A stretch of 14,471 nucleotides of DNA, from NCBI GenBank assembly GCA_030647575.1, contig JAUSJS010000371.1, positions 1 through 14,471 of the forward strand. The letters are read 5' to 3'. The notes below the pieces were generated by a model, which was not told the DNA's origin, searched no databases, and saw only the letters and a program-made list of their open reading frames with translations. The position numbers and the translations under genes were made by a program. This stretch comes from Candidatus Limnocylindrales bacterium (GTDB lineage Bacteria > Chloroflexota > Limnocylindria > Limnocylindrales > CSP1-4). Positions 1 to 7,353 of the stretch are shown in pieces. Within the stretch, counting starts at the first letter, position 1. Every line of letters starts with the position of its first letter.

Positions 1-341
1 TGCTGCTCGTGGAGGTCGTCACGCCGGCCGGCAACTGGTCGAGCTGGCCACCACACACGCACGATCTCGACGCGATGCCCGGCGAAGCTGTCCTCGAGGA
101 GATCTATCACTACCGCTTTCGCCGGCCGGAGGCCTGGGGGATCCAGCGCCTCTACCGACGGCCGGAGCGAGATCTCCCGGCCCGCGATGCGTTGTGGGCG
201 GTACGCGACGGCGAGGTCGTGCTCGTCACGGACGGCTACCACCCGTTTGCCGCGACCATCGCCGATGAGGCCTTCTACCTGAACGCCCTGGCCGGCGATC
301 GCCGCACGATGGCCTGCTCGTTCGACCCGGATCTTGTCTAG
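1..341 (+). CDS. iolB: 5-deoxy-glucuronate isomerase IolB, 3' part (cut by window edge)
   Basis: Partial gene, in frame from base 3, with 112 residues visible. IolB isomerises 5-deoxy-glucuronate to 2-deoxy-5-keto-gluconate in cytoplasmic myo-inositol catabolism. It is a cupin-fold KduI/IolB protein. The visible part carries the family's C-terminal cupin landmarks in order: GNWSSWPPHTHD, EEIYHYRF, a GIQRLYRR stretch, DGYHPF, and FYLNALAGDRR. The His and Glu residues in PPHTHD, EEIY and GYHP are the expected metal-site positions. The GTG at base 9 is internal, because the frame is open to the edge and the preceding Leu-Leu-Val fits the family. The protein stops right after SFDPDLV, slightly earlier than I expect for IolB, which usually runs on past this Asp-Pro. 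The gene converges on the alpha-mannosidase gene with 28 bases between the stops. A weak 6-bp stem (351-356 with 369-374) overlaps the mannosidase stop. Confidence 0.88.
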   Translation, partial: LLVEVVTPAGNWSSWPPHTHDLDAMPGEAVLEEIYHYRFRRPEAWGIQRLYRRPERDLPARDALWAVRDGEVVLVTDGYHPFAATIADEAFYLNALAGDRRTMACSFDPDLV

Positions 342-369
342 ACGCCCACGGCTGAGCCGCGAGAGGCCC

Positions 370-3105
370 TCAGCGCAGGCGGACGGTCGCGATCTCCCAG
401 GCGCTGAGCGGCAGTCGAAGGAGCGATTCGGAGCAGGGCAGCGCGGCGCCCTCACGGCCGAGCAGATCGACGGCCCGCGCTTCACTGAAGTCCCCGCGGA
501 CGATTGCCTCGGTCGGTGTGGCGTGCTCGGCCACGAGCCGAAGCTCCAGCCACGCGCCACGGCGTCGGAGAGCGCTCAGGACAACCCCTGGCCCCTCGAC
601 GCTGAGACCGGCTGCCCGCCCCGATCCGGTTACCACTCCGCGAGCCGTGCCGCGCACCGCGAACAGCGGGTGCTGGTAGCGTTCCGCCGCGGCCAGGACA
701 TCGGCGTCTGACCAACCGCCGGCATGCGGGAAGAGGGCGAATCCGAAGCTCCAGGCACCGATCCGCTGTGCGTCGGGCACCGGAACCTCTGGCCCAGCCG
801 GGTCCTCCCGGAACGGGTTCGCATTGCGGCTGATGAGGCCGAACGAGCGGAGAACGGTGACGGCCAGCTCTCGACCGCCGTCGACAAGCTCGTACTCCGT
901 CAGATGATCGAGCAAGACCGTCACTCCGGCCGCGTGGACGAACCCCCGGGCCGGGTACGTGGGGAGCGGCACCTCGCCGTGCCCGCCCTCGAGCGTCAGG
1001 CCACGCTCCACGACCGCGAACTGCCCTTCAGCAGCGGACGTCATGGCCGGCGAAGGAAGCGGGACGTGCCAGCGCAGGCGGTGATCGCGCGAACGATTGT
1101 CGAATTCGATCAGGACCCGCACGAATGGCTCGCCGGCTCGCAGCTCGAGCCTCGTCGCCACCTCGGTGTCGATCGTGGCGTCGGTCCGAGCCGCACCAGT
1201 CGGCTCGACGGCGAGCGGCCACTCGTAGCGGCGTTTGACGACGATTTCGCCGAGGAGGGGCCCGGCGGCGATCCGCTCGACCGAGACAGTGAGCGGGGTC
1301 TCCACCAGCCGGTCGTTGGCAGGCGGCCCGTAGTTGTAGCTGTCGCCAAACTCCCCGCCGTCGACGAAACGTCCGACGCCGACCAGCTCGGAGCCGTTTC
1401 CGCGGAGACGAATCGTCCCATCCCGGTCGACCGTCAGTTCGACCAGGCCGTTCGACAGTGACTGGCCCGTGGCCACGACGGGCTCGACGTCCAACGCCGT
1501 GTCGGTCGCCGGACCGCCGGCTTCGACGGTCGACCAGCCAAGGGGCGGCACCGGGAGTCGCACGAGGACCTGGCGACGGTCCGGGGCCATGACGACCAGC
1601 TCCCAGCGCGCGGCCGGCGCACCGCCAGCGGCGGTCACGACTTCGTGGACCAACTCGTCCAGGTCGAGCTCCGGTGGCTCACCGACGTCGTCGACCAGCA
1701 GGGTGATCGTCGGGATCTCGCCATCAGGGTCGATGCGGGAGCCGTTCAGCTGTCGCCCGAAGAGCTCGCGGCCATGGCGCCGCCGTCGCAGAAGCTCTGG
1801 GATCTCGTCGCCGCGGAGCCGGATCCGTGCAATCACCGGTTCCTTCCGCGAGAGCTCCTGGACGGGCACGCGGCTCCCCTCGGCGGAGAAGGCGAGCTCG
1901 CCTCCCGCCGGGACGGAGACGTCGAGGGCGACCAGATCGGTGCGAGCCGTGGGCGACGGGTTGACGACTCCCCAGCTTCCGACAGGAATGCCGGCGGCGA
2001 TCCGCCGTCCGGTGGCATTCACGATCCCGCGCCCCAGCTGCTCCGCCTCGGCGAACCGGGTGAGAACCTGCGCGACGACGGAATCGTGGGAACAGCCGCA
2101 GATCGAGTCGTGGGCCGAGTTGTCGACGACTCGTCGCCAGGCCATCTCGAGCAGCCGCTCCGGCCACGGACCGCCATGTAGCGCCGTCAGGGGCTCGGCG
2201 TACCGTTCGAGCAGGCGCTCGACACGACCGCACGCGGCCTTGAGGTCGATGCGCGCCGAGCTGACCCCCATCAACATGTTCGCCCGGGCGCCGGAGCGCA
2301 ACTCGCCAGTCCAATGACGGATGGGCCGGTCGTCGGTCTCGGGTCGGGCGGCATAGTCGGCCAGCGTCTCGAGGCGCACCTCGAGCCCAGCGACGTCTCG
2401 ATTCACGGCGTCCACGAGGTCGGCAAGACGAGGCGAGGGGACGGCATGGTCGGTGCCGTACATCGCCAGCACGGAGCGTTCGCCATAGAAGTCGGCGTTC
2501 GCCGCGCGGTAGCGAACCAGCTTCGACCCGAGGCGATCCGGCACGTCGAACAGGTAGGCGCCGTTGCCGTAGCCACCGACCAGGTACTCCGCCTCGACGT
2601 GGGAGCCGTCCGGCGCGGCCCAGCGGAACGTGTTGCGGTCGATCGCCGCGGGCACGCCGCGCCAAACGACTGCCCGGTCGATTCCGGCCCGCCGCAGGAT
2701 CTGCGGCATCTGCGCGATGTGACCGAACATGTCCGGCAGGTACCCGACCGGCATGGCACCACCGAGCCCTTCGGCCCGAGCCCAGCCGAACTCCAGGTTG
2801 CGAACGATCGTCTCGCCCGAGACGAGGAACTCGTCCATCAGGATCTGCCACGGCCCGATCGCCAGACGCCCTTCGGCAATGAGTCGCCGGATGAGCGGCT
2901 CCGCGTCAGGCCGCACCTCGAGGTAGTCGTCGATCGTGGCCGCCTGACCGTCCAGTGTGAAGCGCAGTCGCGGGTCCCGATCCATCCGCTCCAGGAGCTG
3001 GTCGACCAGCTCGACAAGTCGCATCCGGAAGGTCTGGAAGGGCTCGTACCACTCGCGGTCCCAATGGGTGTGCGGGACGAGATGGACGACGGCGCGATCG
3101 GTCAA
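370..3105 (-). CDS. GH38 alpha-mannosidase (911 aa)
   Basis: Retaining, zinc-dependent glycoside hydrolase family 38 enzyme, probably cytoplasmic since no signal peptide is visible. It would hydrolyse alpha-mannosides and related glycosides. MngB-type enzymes of this family cleave mannosylglycerate, but the substrate cannot be read from the sequence. Seen: the N-terminal metal motif HTHWD (H14, D16), the nucleophile motif PDMFGH (D125), and HDSICGCS (H332) where the family places its fourth zinc ligand. The conserved MGVSSARIDLK block is near 279-289. A long beta-sandwich C-terminal half follows. The length fits the family (MngB is about 880 aa). The start chosen is TTG at 3105, right before the family's first strand. 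AGAGG lies 7 bases upstream, and the TTG overlaps the oxidoreductase stop (TTGA), so the two genes are likely translationally coupled. The same frame stays open upstream to 3657, but only as a shadow of the oxidoreductase gene. Confidence 0.93.
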   Translation of the reverse strand: MTDRAVVHLVPHTHWDREWYEPFQTFRMRLVELVDQLLERMDRDPRLRFTLDGQAATIDDYLEVRPDAEPLIRRLIAEGRLAIGPWQILMDEFLVSGETIVRNLEFGWARAEGLGGAMPVGYLPDMFGHIAQMPQILRRAGIDRAVVWRGVPAAIDRNTFRWAAPDGSHVEAEYLVGGYGNGAYLFDVPDRLGSKLVRYRAANADFYGERSVLAMYGTDHAVPSPRLADLVDAVNRDVAGLEVRLETLADYAARPETDDRPIRHWTGELRSGARANMLMGVSSARIDLKAACGRVERLLERYAEPLTALHGGPWPERLLEMAWRRVVDNSAHDSICGCSHDSVVAQVLTRFAEAEQLGRGIVNATGRRIAAGIPVGSWGVVNPSPTARTDLVALDVSVPAGGELAFSAEGSRVPVQELSRKEPVIARIRLRGDEIPELLRRRRHGRELFGRQLNGSRIDPDGEIPTITLLVDDVGEPPELDLDELVHEVVTAAGGAPAARWELVVMAPDRRQVLVRLPVPPLGWSTVEAGGPATDTALDVEPVVATGQSLSNGLVELTVDRDGTIRLRGNGSELVGVGRFVDGGEFGDSYNYGPPANDRLVETPLTVSVERIAAGPLLGEIVVKRRYEWPLAVEPTGAARTDATIDTEVATRLELRAGEPFVRVLIEFDNRSRDHRLRWHVPLPSPAMTSAAEGQFAVVERGLTLEGGHGEVPLPTYPARGFVHAAGVTVLLDHLTEYELVDGGRELAVTVLRSFGLISRNANPFREDPAGPEVPVPDAQRIGAWSFGFALFPHAGGWSDADVLAAAERYQHPLFAVRGTARGVVTGSGRAAGLSVEGPGVVLSALRRRGAWLELRLVAEHATPTEAIVRGDFSEARAVDLLGREGAALPCSESLLRLPLSAWEIATVRLR

Positions 3106-4241
3106 GCTGGCGCCTCTGTCTCGATCGGCAGGCCGCTCTGCGCGGCGCGGCGAGCCACGATCCGCTGGGAGGTGACGATGTCCGCGCGACCCTCCACCGA
3201 GCCGGCCTTCGGCGGGAGCCCATCGACGACCAGGGCGTGGAAGGCCAGCAGCTCCTCCTCGAACGCTTCCACAACCGAGCGATGGCGCGTGTCGCGGCGC
3301 CCGCGGTCGCTGAGCTCGGCGATCCGCAGGTCGGTCGGAGCGTGGAGCAGATAGGGTGATGGGAATTCGAGCTCGATCGTGGCCCGCTCGCTGACGACCC
3401 GGACCTCTTCGCGATAGGCCGGACAGTCGGGCAGGAAATGCCAGCGGATGGCGAATCGTGCGTCGCCGCCGAGACGCCCGGTGATCGCGACCGACGGCGG
3501 CCAGCGCTCCTCCGGCCAGACGTCGACGGTATCGATCTCGGTCGGATCGCCGGCGAAGGCGCGGATCAACGCCAGCTCGTGGACGATGCTCCCAAGCACG
3601 ACGTTCGAGTAGAGCTGGCCGAGCTCCGCCGCGGCCGGTCCGAGCGCGATCGAACAAAGCCGATCCTCCTCTTCGCGGAGTCGCGCGATCGTCTCGGCCG
3701 GGATGTCGGTGGCGGGCGGCAGCAGACGGGCGTGGGCCAGCTGCCGCTCGCCCGTCGGGTGGAGGACGCAGACCTCGATCGAGCGGATGGACCCGATGCG
3801 TCCTGTGTTGCCGGCGACGGCCAGGCCCTCGACGACCGCCGGGTCATAGAGCTTCATGTAGCCGACCTGGAGCTTGCGCCTCGGATCGGCGGCCAATCGG
3901 GCGGTGATGGCGTCCGCCTCGGACAAGGTCCAGGCGAGCGGCTTCTCCGCAAAGACGGCCACGCCCCGATCGAGCCCGGCCAGGATCGACTCACCGTGCG
4001 AACCGGAGGTCAGGATCAGGAGCCCATCCAGCCCCTGGATGGCGAGCAGGGCGTCCAGCGTCGTGAGCCTGCTCGCTGCCGGCACCCGGTGCCGCTCGCC
4101 GATGGTCTCGACCAGACTGGCCGACAGGTCGGCGATGGCCGCGATCTCGAACCGGTCGGCGAGGCGGTCGAGGAGGGGCAGGTGAACGGCCTGGGCCACG
4201 GCACCCAGACCGAGGACGCCGACTCGAATGCGATCAGGCAC
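3102..4241 (-). CDS. Gfo/Idh/MocA family NAD(P)-dependent oxidoreductase (379 aa)
   Basis: Predicted cytoplasmic sugar or inositol dehydrogenase of the Gfo/Idh/MocA family. The N-terminal Rossmann fold begins at IRVGVLGLGAVAQ (residues 5-17; the third glycine of GxGxxG is Ala). The conserved EKPLAWT (99-105) carries the family's Glu-Lys-Pro. A GYMKLYDPAV stretch (127-136) opens the C-terminal substrate domain. Start chosen: GTG 4241, four codons before the first strand. The frame is open further upstream (GTG and TTG codons), but a TATACT/TTGGTT promoter and a perfect inverted repeat occupy that DNA. No good Shine-Dalgarno precedes GTG 4241, so the start is less certain than the function. It is the first gene of a two-gene unit with the GH38 mannosidase. 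Its place beside iolB and sugar hydrolases suggests oxidation of an inositol- or hexose-type substrate; the exact substrate is unknown. Confidence 0.88.
   Translation of the reverse strand: MPDRIRVGVLGLGAVAQAVHLPLLDRLADRFEIAAIADLSASLVETIGERHRVPAASRLTTLDALLAIQGLDGLLILTSGSHGESILAGLDRGVAVFAEKPLAWTLSEADAITARLAADPRRKLQVGYMKLYDPAVVEGLAVAGNTGRIGSIRSIEVCVLHPTGERQLAHARLLPPATDIPAETIARLREEEDRLCSIALGPAAAELGQLYSNVVLGSIVHELALIRAFAGDPTEIDTVDVWPEERWPPSVAITGRLGGDARFAIRWHFLPDCPAYREEVRVVSERATIELEFPSPYLLHAPTDLRIAELSDRGRRDTRHRSVVEAFEEELLAFHALVVDGLPPKAGSVEGRADIVTSQRIVARRAAQSGLPIETEAPA
3106..3117 (-). promoter_or_regulatory. RBS that fixes the TTG start of the mannosidase
   Basis: Reading the minus strand, AGAGG (3117-3113) lies 7 bases before TTG 3105-3103. 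The last base pair of this TTG overlaps the TGA (3104-3102) that ends the upstream oxidoreductase. No other start codon near the conserved HTHWD motif has such spacing. This makes TTG the likely start despite its rarity. Confidence 0.6.
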
Positions 4242-4277
4242 GGGGAGCGGTGCAGCTGGCGGTGCCCATCGGCGAGG

Positions 4278-4305
4278 AGTATAGGCGGCGTTGGCAGCCA
4301 ACCAA
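4278..4305 (-). promoter_or_regulatory. Promoter of the oxidoreductase-mannosidase pair
   Basis: On the minus strand there is TTGGTT (4305-4300), a 16-base spacer, then TATACT (4283-4278). This is close to sigma-70 consensus and stands out in GC-rich DNA. The predicted transcript start near 4271 gives a leader of about 30 bases before GTG 4241. The promoter lies downstream of the alternative upstream starts and so argues for the GTG 4241 start. The 8-mer CTATACTC is shared with the promoter of the minus-strand gene that starts at 9618. Confidence 0.6.
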
Positions 4306-4311
4306 CGCCGC
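4285..4311. promoter_or_regulatory. Perfect 10-bp inverted repeat, probable operator
   Basis: GCGGCGTTGG (4285-4294) and CCAACGCCGC (4302-4311) are exact reverse complements around a 7-base spacer, a 27-bp dyad. The dyad abuts the -10 (4278-4283) and covers the -35 (4300-4305) of the minus-strand promoter. A bound protein would therefore block RNA polymerase. It also sits 80 bases upstream of the divergent alpha-glucosidase gene, so one regulator could control both directions. No regulator gene of a sugar-responsive family is present in the window. Confidence 0.55.
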
Positions 4312-4346
4312 TCGAATCGGCCAATGTCGTAGGCTGGGTCCGCACC

Positions 4347-4362
4347 GAGCGGGTCGCCGCTC
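4347..4362. repeat. GC-rich 6-bp hairpin upstream of the alpha-glucosidase
   Basis: GAGCGG (4347-4352) and CCGCTC (4357-4362) form a perfect stem with a GTCG loop, 28 bases before the ATG at 4391. It may be a leader hairpin or a chance GC-rich match. TTGACA at 4369-4374 follows it, but no -10 is visible at a matching distance upstream of the start. Confidence 0.25.
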
Positions 4363-4373
4363 CGCACGTTGAC

Positions 4374-4380
4374 AAAAGGA
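4374..4380 (+). promoter_or_regulatory. RBS favouring the first ATG of the alpha-glucosidase
   Basis: AAAAGGA ends 10 bases before ATG 4391. The in-frame alternative ATG at 4427 has no purine-rich motif in front of it. The upstream ATG is therefore preferred. Confidence 0.5.
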
Positions 4381-4390
4381 CGATCGTGCA

Positions 4391-6115
4391 ATGCCCAAGG
4401 TGCTGCGCCGCGCGCCGACTCCCGGTATGAGCCCGGCGGTCCGCCCGGCTCCGCCGGTGGTGGGCGCCGCATTCGGCGACGACTGGTGGCGGCGGGGCGT
4501 GATCTACCAGGTCTACCCACGCTCGTTCGCCGACTCCAATGACGACGGTGTCGGCGATCTGCCCGGTCTCATCGAGAAGCTCGACTACCTTAATGACGGA
4601 ACCCAACGATCGCTCGGCGTCGACGCGATCTGGCTCTCGCCGATCCATCCGTCTCCGGGATTCGACGTTGGCTACGACGTCGCGGACTACGATGCGATCG
4701 ATCCGCTCTTCGGCGCCCTCGAAGACTTCGATCGGCTCGTCGCAGAGGCGCATCGCCGCGGGATCCGGATCCTTCTCGACCTGGTCATGAACCACACGAG
4801 CTTGGCCCATCGCTGGTTCGAGGAATCGCGTCGAGATCCGTCCGGTCCATTCGGCGACTGGTATCTGTGGCGCGATGGGGTGCGCGACCGTTTCGGCCGG
4901 GTCGGCAAGCCGAACAACTGGACCTCATTCTTCGGAGGTTCAGCCTGGACCTGGGACGCGACGCGCGGGCAGTTCTACATGCACACGTTCCTGCCCGAGC
5001 AACCCGACGTGAACTGGCGCAACCCGGCGCTCCGCGCGGCGATGCTGACGATGGTTCGACGCTGGCTGGAGCGCGGGGTGGACGGCTTCCGGCTGGACGT
5101 CTTCAATGCCTTTTTCAAGCACGCCGACCTGCCGTCGAATCCGCGCCGCTACCTTGGTCGACGACCCTACGATCGGCAGCTCCATCTGTACGACAAGGAT
5201 CGACCCGAGCTTGTCGACTTTCTCGTGGATTTCCGGGCGCTCGTGGATTCCTATCCCGAACGGATGACCGTCGGCGAACTGTTCTCGGCCGACCCGGCTT
5301 TGGCAGCCCGGCTGAGCGCGCCGCGCCACCTCGTGTTCGACTTCGGGTTGATCCGCCAACGCTGGCGTGCCGAAGGCTTTGCGGCGGCGAGCGACGAGCA
5401 CGAGCAGCGGTTCGGACCGGATGGCTGGCCAACCATCGTGCTGTCGAATCACGATCAGTCGCGCCAGGCCTCACGGCTCGCCCCAGGCGCAGACGCCGGT
5501 ACAAGCGATGCCATTGCCCGGGCTGCCTGTGTACTCAGCCTGACGCTCCGGGGAACGCCCTTCCTGTACTACGGCGAGGAGATCGGGGCGCGGGACGTGC
5601 CGGTTCCCTGGTCCGAGATCATCGACCCGCCGGCCCGTCGAGGCGGCCGGATCGTTCGGCGCATCGTCCCCTGGTGGAACCGAGATCAGGCGCGCTCTCC
5701 GATGCCGTGGGGCGACGGCCCGAACGGGGGGTTCTCGCCGGTTCGACCGTGGCTACGGATGGCTCCGGACGTCGAGACCCGCACCATGGCGATCCAGGAC
5801 GGCGACCCAGTGTCGGTCCTGAGCACCTATCGCCGGATGGTCTGGCTTCGACGTCGGCATCCGGCGCTCCAGGTGGGCGCTTACCGACGGTTGGCGGCCG
5901 CGTCGCGCGGCGTGTTCGCGTTCGAGCGCACGACCGCCGACGAGGCGATGATCGTCGCGGTCAATTTCGCCGCAGCACCGACGAGCTTCCGTGTTCGAAC
6001 GGGCCGGCGTTGGAGCGTGGCCTTCGATACCCACCACCGCGCGACCGCCGACATCTCGGGCGGCGATCGGCTGACACTCGGGCCACGCGAGGCGATCGTC
6101 CTGCTGGCCGGGTGA
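4391..6115 (+). CDS. GH13 alpha-glucosidase, oligo-1,6-glucosidase type (574 aa)
   Basis: Cytoplasmic alpha-amylase-family glucosidase that would release glucose from short alpha-glucosides. The (beta/alpha)8 barrel begins at VIYQVYPRSFADSNDDGVGD (37-56). The conserved regions follow in order: region I DLVMNHTS (130-137), region II GFRLDVFNA with nucleophile D236, region III VGELFS with acid/base E296, and region IV LSNHDQSR with D355. The RSPMPWGDG stretch (435-443) matches the family's RTPMQW-type motif. A C-terminal beta domain closes the protein. The length is normal (about 530-580 aa). Val237 follows the nucleophile. In characterised relatives (yeast isomaltase against maltase, Bacillus oligo-1,6-glucosidase) Val here goes with alpha-1,6 preference and Thr with alpha-1,4, so I infer isomaltose-type activity. 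The gene is divergent from the oxidoreductase-mannosidase pair and likely co-regulated with it through the dyad at 4285-4311. Confidence 0.92.
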   Translation: MPKVLRRAPTPGMSPAVRPAPPVVGAAFGDDWWRRGVIYQVYPRSFADSNDDGVGDLPGLIEKLDYLNDGTQRSLGVDAIWLSPIHPSPGFDVGYDVADYDAIDPLFGALEDFDRLVAEAHRRGIRILLDLVMNHTSLAHRWFEESRRDPSGPFGDWYLWRDGVRDRFGRVGKPNNWTSFFGGSAWTWDATRGQFYMHTFLPEQPDVNWRNPALRAAMLTMVRRWLERGVDGFRLDVFNAFFKHADLPSNPRRYLGRRPYDRQLHLYDKDRPELVDFLVDFRALVDSYPERMTVGELFSADPALAARLSAPRHLVFDFGLIRQRWRAEGFAAASDEHEQRFGPDGWPTIVLSNHDQSRQASRLAPGADAGTSDAIARAACVLSLTLRGTPFLYYGEEIGARDVPVPWSEIIDPPARRGGRIVRRIVPWWNRDQARSPMPWGDGPNGGFSPVRPWLRMAPDVETRTMAIQDGDPVSVLSTYRRMVWLRRRHPALQVGAYRRLAAASRGVFAFERTTADEAMIVAVNFAAAPTSFRVRTGRRWSVAFDTHHRATADISGGDRLTLGPREAIVLLAG

Positions 6116-6119
6116 CGGT

Positions 6120-6168
6120 ATGACGCGGGTCGGGTCGCTTCGGCCCCTGCTACCATGACGCCCGACCC
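6120..6168 (+). promoter_or_regulatory. Inverted repeat flanking a possible -10, in the 80-base intergenic gap
   Basis: GGGTCGGG (6127-6134) and CCCGACCC (6161-6168) are perfect complements 26 bases apart. ATGACGC is also directly repeated at 6120-6126 and 6155-6161. TACCAT (6151-6156) between the arms could be the -10 for the gene starting at 6196; no good -35 is seen. The arms could instead form a long-loop terminator for the alpha-glucosidase transcript, but no T-run follows. GGGAG (6184-6188), 7 bases before GTG 6196, is a convincing ribosome site. Confidence 0.35.
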
Positions 6169-6195
6169 ACGCTCAGCACTCCTGGGAGCCATCAC

Positions 6196-6948
6196 GTGCC
6201 GCTCGAATTCTTGAGGCGCCGGGGACAGGCCGTCGAGCCGGCCGCGCCTGCGCCCGTCAAGACGACATCCGGGCTGATGCCCGAGGAAGTCGTCGCCCAG
6301 GACCACCAGCTCAAGCTCTACTACGCCGGCAAGAGCAGCGAGGGTGTCCGGATGAAGACCGGACCGGCGGCCATCCGCGAGCTGCCGTCGATGCTGGTCG
6401 GGCTGGCCCGGGGCGAGATCGAGGTCGTCGAGCCACTGCCGCTCGAGTTCAGCCAGGCGACACCCACGATCGTCAGCCCGTCGGAGGCGATGCAATGGCT
6501 GAACGCCCATCACGCGCATTCACCGATCACCCGTCACGCCCTGGTCGTGCTCGAATCGATCGATGCCGTGGATCTCGCCTTCGACACCTTCGTCTGTGCC
6601 TTGCTCGAGGGTGAGGTGGATACCTCCGGCTACCCCGAGTACAACGCGATCGTCGGCGGCGTCGCCGCCCACTGGGACGAGGCCACTGGCGACATGATCT
6701 GCCGCGCGGTCGTCGGCTGGGGCGGCAAGGGCGTCCGCGGGGACACCGACCGAGTCGGGGCGAAGCTGCTGGCCGGCCTGCTCAACAGCATCCTGGCCAG
6801 CCAGTACGCGATGGGTCTGACCAGCATCGAGCGGCCCGTCCCGGCGGCCGGTCGCGGCGGCCTGGTCTGTGCCCACTGCGGCTTTGCCTCGGCTCACGAG
6901 CGTGCCTTCTACTGCCCGAAGTGCGGCATGCGCCTGCTGCGGGGCTGA
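6196..6948 (+). CDS. Unrecognised protein with C-terminal zinc ribbon (250 aa)
   Basis: I do not recognise the main domain. Seen: a charged N-terminus with an Ala/Pro stretch (11-22), then a mixed alpha/beta region (about 28-215) rich in conserved-looking hydrophobics but with no signal peptide or membrane segment. A treble-clef or rubredoxin-like zinc ribbon closes the protein: C225xxC228, then C240xxC243. The ribbon suggests a DNA-, RNA- or protein-binding role, which is inference. The start is GTG 6196, supported by GGGAG 7 bases upstream. It is the first gene of a plus-strand run: 15 bases to the FmdB-type gene, then 3 and 12 bases to the next two, so the four are probably co-transcribed. 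Its neighbour also encodes a four-cysteine zinc ribbon, which hints at a shared process. Confidence 0.75.
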   Translation: MPLEFLRRRGQAVEPAAPAPVKTTSGLMPEEVVAQDHQLKLYYAGKSSEGVRMKTGPAAIRELPSMLVGLARGEIEVVEPLPLEFSQATPTIVSPSEAMQWLNAHHAHSPITRHALVVLESIDAVDLAFDTFVCALLEGEVDTSGYPEYNAIVGGVAAHWDEATGDMICRAVVGWGGKGVRGDTDRVGAKLLAGLLNSILASQYAMGLTSIERPVPAAGRGGLVCAHCGFASAHERAFYCPKCGMRLLRG

Positions 6949-6963
6949 GGGCGGGTCGGACCG

Positions 6964-7350
6964 ATGCCGCTCTACGACTACGACTGCGCCGCCTGCGGTC
7001 GCCGCCTCGAGGTGGTCCACGGCGTCCACGCGCCCGGACCCGCGCATTGCCCGAACTGCGGCGGCGGGCCGCTGAAGAAGGCGATTACAGCGCCGGCCGT
7101 CCATTTCAAGGGCTCGGGCTGGGCCAAGCGCGACCGACGGGCGACGGTGGCGCCGGGCACGTCCAAGGCATCGACCGACGCCCCTGCGACAGCCGATGGC
7201 GAGGTCAAGGACAGCGGCGGGGCCTCGGGCGGGTCGAAAGCCGAAGGCGGCGCCGATGGTGGTGCCAACCGCGCTGCCGATGGCCCAGGCGAACCCGCGG
7301 CGGCAGCATCGAAGACGACCGCGGCCGGCACGGCGACCAAGACCGACTGA
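6964..7350 (+). CDS. FmdB-family zinc-ribbon protein with long low-complexity tail (128 aa)
   Basis: The N-terminus MPLYDYDCAACG with C8, C11, C29 and C32 is the FmdB/CxxC-CxxC putative regulatory zinc-ribbon family. These are small proteins, often found near other genes at random, with a suspected regulatory or ribosome-hibernation-type role that is not established for this group. The conserved domain ends near residue 55. The remaining 70 or so residues are a Gly/Ala/Lys/Asp/Thr-rich, probably disordered tail, unusual against typical 60-110 aa members. The ATG at 6964 is fixed by the conserved MPLYDY start. The ribosome site is poor, so expression may depend on read-through from the gene 15 bases upstream. 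Confidence 0.85.
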   Translation: MPLYDYDCAACGRRLEVVHGVHAPGPAHCPNCGGGPLKKAITAPAVHFKGSGWAKRDRRATVAPGTSKASTDAPATADGEVKDSGGASGGSKAEGGADGGANRAADGPGEPAAAASKTTAAGTATKTD

Positions 7351-7353
7351 CGG

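Noticed and set aside
3106..3657. Upstream extension of the mannosidase frame
   Set aside because: It is Arg/Ala-rich shadow sequence antiparallel in phase to the oxidoreductase codons. The mannosidase fold starts at the TTG with a good ribosome site.
4369..4374. TTGACA as a -35 for the alpha-glucosidase
   Set aside because: A -10 at the right distance would fall inside the first codons of the gene and none is seen. The A-rich end of this stretch is better read as part of the ribosome site.
4242..4520. Upstream extension of the oxidoreductase frame
   Set aside because: It runs through a promoter and a perfect dyad and into the divergent alpha-glucosidase gene. The family's first strand begins four codons after GTG 4241.
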